A program made the translations under genes and the position numbers. The notes below the pieces were generated by a model. The model was not told the origin of the DNA and did no database searches. It saw nothing but the letters and a program-made list of their open reading frames with translations. Positions 58,455-64,000 of a stretch of 64,000 nt of DNA are shown here, piece after piece (position 1 is the first letter of the stretch; each line of letters starts with the position of its first letter). The stretch is from Lycium barbarum (Eukaryota; Streptophyta; Magnoliopsida; Solanales; Solanaceae): contig NC_083344.1 in the NCBI RefSeq assembly GCF_019175385.1, positions 26,786,231-26,850,230 of the forward strand, written 5' to 3'.

Positions 58455-59909
58455 TGTCACGGGCCGACTCCTCCTAAGCGGCAGCGGCACACAAATAGCC
58501 CGTGCGGCGCCCATAGTCCCACCTGACTACAAGCCAGCCTTTCCTTATCCCAGGTTTTCTTGGCACGACCCCATGCCTATGATGAAGCTTGCCTCAGAGG
58601 CTTAGCGTTCCTTGTGCCGCCCGTTTGATGTCAAGGCTTTAGCCTTGTCTTGCTATCATACTCTTGTGGCGCATTTCATATGCTATGTCTCGTCTATGCG
58701 CACCCCTTGGGTTGGCTACGGATATGCATGTCCCTCGCCTGACACTGAGCGTCGCTCCTGCGCGCACAGTCCTATCCTTAAGCTTGACACTTGCCTTGTG
58801 TCGCGCCCGAGTAGGGCAACTTCCAATCCTTGGCCTTCGTCCGGTGCGGTCCTCGTTCATGTGCCTATGGTTGTCCCATGGCATTGGCAAACATAGCCCT
58901 CGCAACTTACTTCCATCCCTCGTGGTGCAGCGTCACCCCACGACTGTACGTCTAGGCCAACGGACCCTTGCTTGCAAGGTTGAACCCAAGCCAAGCTCAC
59001 TAGTCAATACACGAGGCTCTTGAGTGGTGCCTCGAGTACTCAATCGGCACGGAGGTCTTTGACAACCATAAAGATAGCCCACGGGACATAATCAGTTCCT
59101 ACGTCAAGCCTCCGGCACATGTTGTGCGCCCAACGCGGCCCGCAGGCACGACGCCGTCTATAGAGTCCCCTAACTCGTATGGATACCTAGGACACTCCTA
59201 TGAGATGCCTAGGCAGGCCCTTGAGGTCCTCCCTCAAGGTTGCTCACTTGGTACGACTGGCCGACAGCACGCACGGGGGAGGCTGGCTGAGCTGTGACAC
59301 CTCTGCCCCCCTTTATATATGCTTTAAAAAGAAAAACCCAATTTCTAGCACTGGACATCATTTTGCCAGAGAATCACAATGGGCCTTTCTCACTCTTCCG
59401 AACTCCAAATGAGGCGCCGTCTGTTCCTCACTCTTTCTCTTGACTTCCTTCACTCCTCCATGAAGTTTCGTCTCATCCCCATACTCGTGGAACGAGATAT
59501 AGCCTTCGGGAGCTTTAACACTGACACTGCTCCTTGGCTAAGTCAAGCCCTTAGGTTAACGATCTTCAAATGACGCCAAACCTGGTAAGCACATTCCATA
59601 ACATCCTAGGAAGGGTACCCTGACCCTAAATCCCAAGATTCCATCCATAGCGTGTGGCCTCGTCCGCCGACGGCCCATGGGTTCATCCCAGATCCTTGCT
59701 AAACTTCCTTGGCACTCTTATAATATTCCATAGCGCATATCTAGATGCTTATGGACTCTCGTCCGTCGGAGCCCCTCTTCAATGCACGTCGCCCGCGCAT
59801 GGCTGACACTGCCGGCGCTGCCGACCCTGCCTGCGCGCACGGCTGACACTGCCTGCACGGCCGACCCTGCTTGCGCGCACGGACGACACTGCCTGCGCGC
59901 GGCTGACAC
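58455..59909 (-). mobile_element. Inverted LTR, nearly complete
   Basis: It starts with a perfect terminus inside the preceding LTR. The TATA box has an extra T (CCTTTATATA, 59311-59320). A loss of about 33 bp lies near 59651. The far end is cut within the minisatellite at GGCTGACAC, where a plus-sense LTR begins. Confidence 0.85.
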
Positions 59910-60657
59910 AATGTTACGGGCTGCCTTCGTAGTGCCCTGGCGCCCATAACCCCTGCGCGCCCAGGAGGGCAAAGCGAGTGTCAGTCGTGTAGGAGACGGG
60001 CGCAAATGAGTGTCAGCCGCGAGCAGGCCGGGTCGGCCGTGCGCGCAGGAAGGGTCGGCCGCGCAGGCAGTGTCAGCCGTGTGCGGGCGACATGCATTGA
60101 AAAGGGGCTCCGACGGGCGAGAGTCAATAAGCATCTAGAGATGCTCTATGGAATATTATAAGAGTGCCAAGGAAATTTAGCAAGGATCTGGGATGAGCCC
60201 ATGGGCCGTCGGCGGACGAGGCCACGCGCGAGCCTGAGTGTCAGTCCCGTGCGTTTCTGAGCTATGGATGGAATCTTGGGATTTCGGGTGAGGGTACCCT
60301 TCCTAGGATGTTATGGAATGTGCTTACCAAGTTTGGCATCTTTTGAAGATCGTTCACCTAAGGGCTTGACTTAGCCAAGGAGCAGTGTTAGTGATAAAGC
60401 TCCCGAAGGCTATATCTCGTTCCACGAGTATGGGGATGAGACGAAACATCATGGCGGAGAGAAGGAAGTCAAGATAAAGAGTTAGGAACAGACGGCGCCT
60501 CATTTGGAGTTCGGAAGAGTGAGAAAGGCCCATTGTGATTCTCTGGCAAAATGATGTCCAGTGCTAGAACTTGGGTTTTTCTTTTTAAAGCATATATAAG
60601 GGGGGCAGAGGTGTCACAGCTCAGCCAGCCTCCCCCGTGCGTGCTGTCGGCCAGTCG
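59910..60657 (+). mobile_element. Plus-sense LTR, truncated after the promoter
   Basis: It starts TGTTACGGG at 59912, right against the inverted LTR. TATA is at 60593-60601. It is cut at GGCCAGTCGC and joined to mid-interior, so R/U5 and the 5' interior are missing. Confidence 0.85.
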
Positions 60658-62164
60658 CGACAACGTAAGGAATTGCCTGAGAGCAGGATTCCTTGTGGGA
60701 TGATTGAATGTCACAATGAGGTGGAGGCAGCCACCATGTTTGTGAAATAGAAGGCCAAACCATTTTAATGGGGAGGCAAATTCAGAAGGGCGCCACTATA
60801 GAGGTAGGGACGCATAGACTAAAACCAAGCTGACCCGCTAGACGGAGAGGCATTGTTGGTTAGAATGTGGAATTGCGTGGAGCAGGAAGAGAACGGAGTC
60901 GAACCGCGTGAAGCGGGGAGATCCTTGAAGGATGATGGACCACTTTGTAGGGAGGCAAAGATGGAATGGGGCCAAACTGCCAGGGCAGGGCGGCGATGCT
61001 GAAGGCAAGCCAAACCACTTAGCATGGGGAGGAAGATATGTGGAAATGTGTCGAACCACTAGAGTGGGGAGATACAAGAGTTAGCCGAGAAGGCAATGGG
61101 CTGAATCACGAATGTGAGGAGGACGAGGTAAAGTGGGGTTAGCTAAGCTTCGAATTGGATGGGTTTCCATGTTTGATAATGTAGTCTTTCCAGAGCAGAG
61201 AGTACTGGGGTACACCAAACGACCAGGGAACCACAGAGATGGAACCAAGTGCTGAGGCACACCGGGATCGTAGGGAATCTGTCGAGGGAGTGACAATCTA
61301 GGAACCAAGATGTTGTTCAGAATGGGCGAAGCTACCACTTTGAGGAAATGAAGTACCCACCACGAGTACGTCCCAAGAATTTGACGAGTGCCAAGAGGGT
61401 GCAAAATATGTAAGTGCCAAAGACACCACTGTGGAGCGTGGGTCATGCAGGGGCCATGTGAGACGTCAAAGGGGACAAGATTGGGTTTGAAATGCCGCTA
61501 GTGCCAGTGTGTGGGCAAGTTAACTTCGATTTATGGGGTCGAGCCTCGATTTGTTTATACAGTTGGTATAGCGGGATCTTGCGGAGGAAAACGGACAAAG
61601 GACCATGAGGAAATGGTTGGCAAAGGTTGCCACATCGAGGGATCCCTACCTTGACAAACAACGAAAAGTGTCTTCCACTTTTAGTGGGGGAGTGTTCGCC
61701 TGGGAAGAGGCGTTGGGCCATGTGAAAATTGAAGGACCATTGTCTTCTGAAGTAAACGGTAAAAAAAAAAGGGGGGGGGGGGGGGCGGGCTGCAAAGGTT
61801 GCAGTTGGACTGTGGAAGTCGCACCAATGGGTGCTATGTAGGAATTACAAAGATGGGAGACAAAGGTTCCTGATCTGATGAAGGCCGTGAGGAACATGGT
61901 GTGGATGACAGGCGGTCACCACAAAGTTAGCCACCAGAGGGTGCAAGTGCGGAGGCACTTTCCAAGCGAGGTGCAGAGGCACGCTTGGGAGAAACTAGGG
62001 AGGAGAAGTGCATGGGGCACGACTCCATTTTTAAGAGGAGATGAGATGGGTTTTAGACCCAAAGGACTAGGGAAGGAGATGTGAGACCCCGAGGGGGCAA
62101 ACTCCGGGTTGGCGTGGACGTGTCTATGTCATCGAGGACGATAACGAGCTTGAGTGGGGGAGAA
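60658..62164 (+). mobile_element. Plus-sense 3' interior
   Basis: From CGACAACGTAAGG to AGTGGGGGAGAA. It includes the homopurine tract at 61761-61789. Confidence 0.86.
61761..61789 (+). repeat. A10-G15 tract, interrupted
   Basis: Ten A, 15 G, one C, three G. Confidence 0.88.
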
Positions 62165-63748
62165 TGTTACGGGCTGCCTTCGTTGTGCCTTGGCGCCCAT
62201 AACCCCTGCACGCCCAGGAGGGCCAAGCGAGTGTCAGTCGTGTAGGAGACGGGCGCAGATGAGTGTCAGCCGCGCGCAGGCAGTGTCGGCCGTGCGCGCA
62301 GGCAGGGTCGGCCGCGGAGGCAGTGCCAGCCGTGCGCGCAGGCAGGGTCGGCGCGCAGGCAGTGTCAGCTGTGCGCGGGCGACGTGCATTGAAAAAGGGG
62401 CTCCGACGGGCGAGAGTCAATAAGCATCTAGAGATGCTCTATGGCATATTATAAGAGTGCCAAGGAAGTAGAGCAAGGATCTGGGATGAGTCCATGGGCC
62501 ATCGGCGGACGAGGCCACGCGCGAGCCTGAGTGTCAGTCCCGTGCGTTTCCGAGCTATGGATGGAATCTTGGGATTTAGGGTGAGGGGACCCTTCCTAGG
62601 ATGTTATGGAATGTGCTTACCAAGTTTTGCGTCATTTGAAGATCGTTCACCTAAGGGCTTGACTTATCCAAGGAGCAGTGTCAGTGATAAAGCTCCCGAA
62701 GGCTATATCTCGTTCCACGAGTATGGGGATAAGACGAAACATCATGGAGGAGTGAAGGAAGTCAAGAGAAAGAGTTAGGAACAGACGGCGCCTCATTTGG
62801 AGTTCGGAAGAGTGAGAAAGGCCCATTGTGATTCTCTGGCAAAATGATGTCCAGTGCTAGAACTTGGGTTTTTCTTTTTAAAGCATATATAAGGGGGGCA
62901 GAGGTGTCACAGCTCAGCCAGCCTCCCCCGTGCGTGCTGTCGGCCAGTCGCACCAAGTGAGCAACCTTGAGGGAGGACCTCAAGGGCCTGCCTAGGCACC
63001 TCATAGGAGAGTCCTCGGTATCCATACGAGTTAGGGGACTCTATGGACGGCGTCGTGCCTGCGGCCGCGTTGAGCGCACAACTTGTGCCGGAGGCTTGAC
63101 GTAGGAACTGATTATGCCCCGCGGGCTATCTTTATGGATGTTAAAGATCTCCGTGCCGACTGAATACTCGAGGCACCACTCAAGAGCCTCGTGTATTGAC
63201 TTGTGAGCTTGGCTTGGGTTCAGCCTTGCCAGCAAGGGTCCGTTGGCCTAGACGTGCAGTCGTGGGGTGACGCTGCACCACGAGGGATGGAAGTAAGTTG
63301 CGAGGGCTATATTCGCCAATGCCATGGGACAACCATAGGCACATGAAAGAGGACCGCACCTGACAAAGGCCAAGGATTGGAAGTTGCCCTACTCGGGCAC
63401 GACACAAGGCAAGTGTCAAGCTTGAGGATAGGACTGTGCGCGCAGGAGCGACGCTCAGTGCCAGGCGAGGGACGTGCATGTTCGTAGCCAACCCAAGGGG
63501 TGAGCATAGACGGGTCCCAGCATATGAAATGTGCCACAAGGGTATGATAGCAAGACAAGGCTGAAGCCTTGACATCAAACGGGCGGCACAAGGAAATCTA
63601 AGCCTCTGAGGTAAGCTTCACCATAGGCATGGGGTCGTACCAAGAAAACCTGGGATAAGGAAAGGCTGGCTGGTAGTCAGGTGGGACTACGAGGGCCGCA
63701 CAGGCTATTTTTGTGCCGCTGCCACTTAAGAGGAGTCGGCCCGTGACA
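62165..63748 (+). mobile_element. Plus-sense LTR, complete
   Basis: A 1584-bp LTR with TATA at 62886-62894. The right end GTGACA abuts the fourth copy of the 107-bp inverted fragment. Confidence 0.91.
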
Positions 63749-63855
63749 GGTTGACACTCATCTGCGCACATCTCCTGCACGACTGACACTCGCTTGGCCC
63801 TCCTGGGCGCGCAGGGATTATGGGCGCCAAGGCACAATGAAGGCAGCCCGTAACA
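63749..63855 (-). mobile_element. 107-bp inverted LTR 5'-end fragment (joint copy 4)
   Basis: It starts GGTTGACACTC, one base different from the others, and ends CCGTAACA before ATTCAA. Confidence 0.87.
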
Positions 63856-64000
63856 ATTCAAAAAGCACGGAGGTCTTTAACATCCATAAAGATAGCCCGC
63901 GGGGCATAATCAGTTCCTTCGTCAAGCCTCCAGCACATGTTGTGCACCCAACGCGGCCCGCAGGCACGACGCCGTCCATAGAGTCCCCTAACTCCTATGG
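63856..64000 (-). mobile_element. Inverted LTR fragment running off the window
   Basis: ATTCAAAAAGCACGG onwards, the same LTR segment as 137-281. It continues past the window's end. Confidence 0.85.

Noticed and set aside
1..64000. Classical short satellite or centromere repeat as the main content
   Set aside because: The period is 12-13 kb and each unit is made of recognisable LTRs and interiors; no short tandem monomer was found outside the U3 minisatellite.
1..64000. Host protein-coding genes
   Set aside because: Outside the pol fragment every stretch can be assigned to LTR, interior, gap or two short inserts; no exon-like conserved domain was seen.

Overview
The whole window is repetitive plant DNA; I see no host gene, tRNA or rRNA in 64 kb. 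It is made of rearranged copies of one non-autonomous LTR retrotransposon family. A complete LTR is about 1.57-1.59 kb, begins TGTTACGGG and ends CGTGACA. Two bases after it lies TGGTATCAGAGC, the classic plant primer-binding site for initiator tRNA-Met. The internal region is about 2.78 kb and ends in the polypurine tract AGTGGGGGAGAA. It has no intact gag-pol, so the family resembles a LARD (long LTRs, long non-coding interior). The LTR carries a TATATAAGG box and a GC-rich minisatellite in U3. A plant host is supported by the primer site, the LTR architecture and a Ty3/gypsy chromovirus-like pol fragment; I cannot name the species.

The copies are not scattered insertions. They share LTRs (LTR-interior-LTR-interior) and flip orientation every 5-7 kb. 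Minus-sense blocks: about 30-10120, 16475-23153, 28911-34860, 41372-43739, 49242-50711, 50800-50882, 54881-59909 and 63749-64000. Plus-sense blocks: 10121-16474, 23154-28910, 34861-41371, 43740-49241, 51383-54704 and 59910-63748. From 3269 to 41371 this makes three successive units of about 12.4-13.2 kb (3269-16474, 16475-28910, 28911-41371), followed by a shortened one (41372-49241). Each unit is a large imperfect palindrome: LTR-interior-LTR-part interior, then a turn, then part interior-LTR-interior-LTR. The same turn (GAAGGACG homology) is seen at 10112, 23145, 35561 and 43731. The same F-to-R joint, with an identical 107-bp LTR-end fragment, is seen at 30, 16475, 41372 and 63749.

From 49 kb on the order decays. 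There is a divergent LTR (49242-50711), a 500-N gap (50883-51382), and a truncated pol fragment (RT end, RNase H, integrase start; 51383-52872) fused to the 3' interior of the non-autonomous family. Further truncated copies follow. Two short stretches belong to neither LTR nor interior: 46336-46598 (looks like part of another LTR) and 54705-54880 (unknown, GC-rich).

Assembly quality needs care. About 35354-35856 reads as two different sequences interleaved in short blocks. Several other places (about 17950-18330, 48420-48660, 50712-50882) carry extra bases that look like the union of two paralogue variants. The palindromic array is therefore the most interesting feature, but it must be confirmed with spanning reads. 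In the features, + means element sense on the given strand and - means the element is inverted. Copies are described by what distinguishes them; the fully described references are the LTR at 10539-12106 and the interior at 12107-14890.
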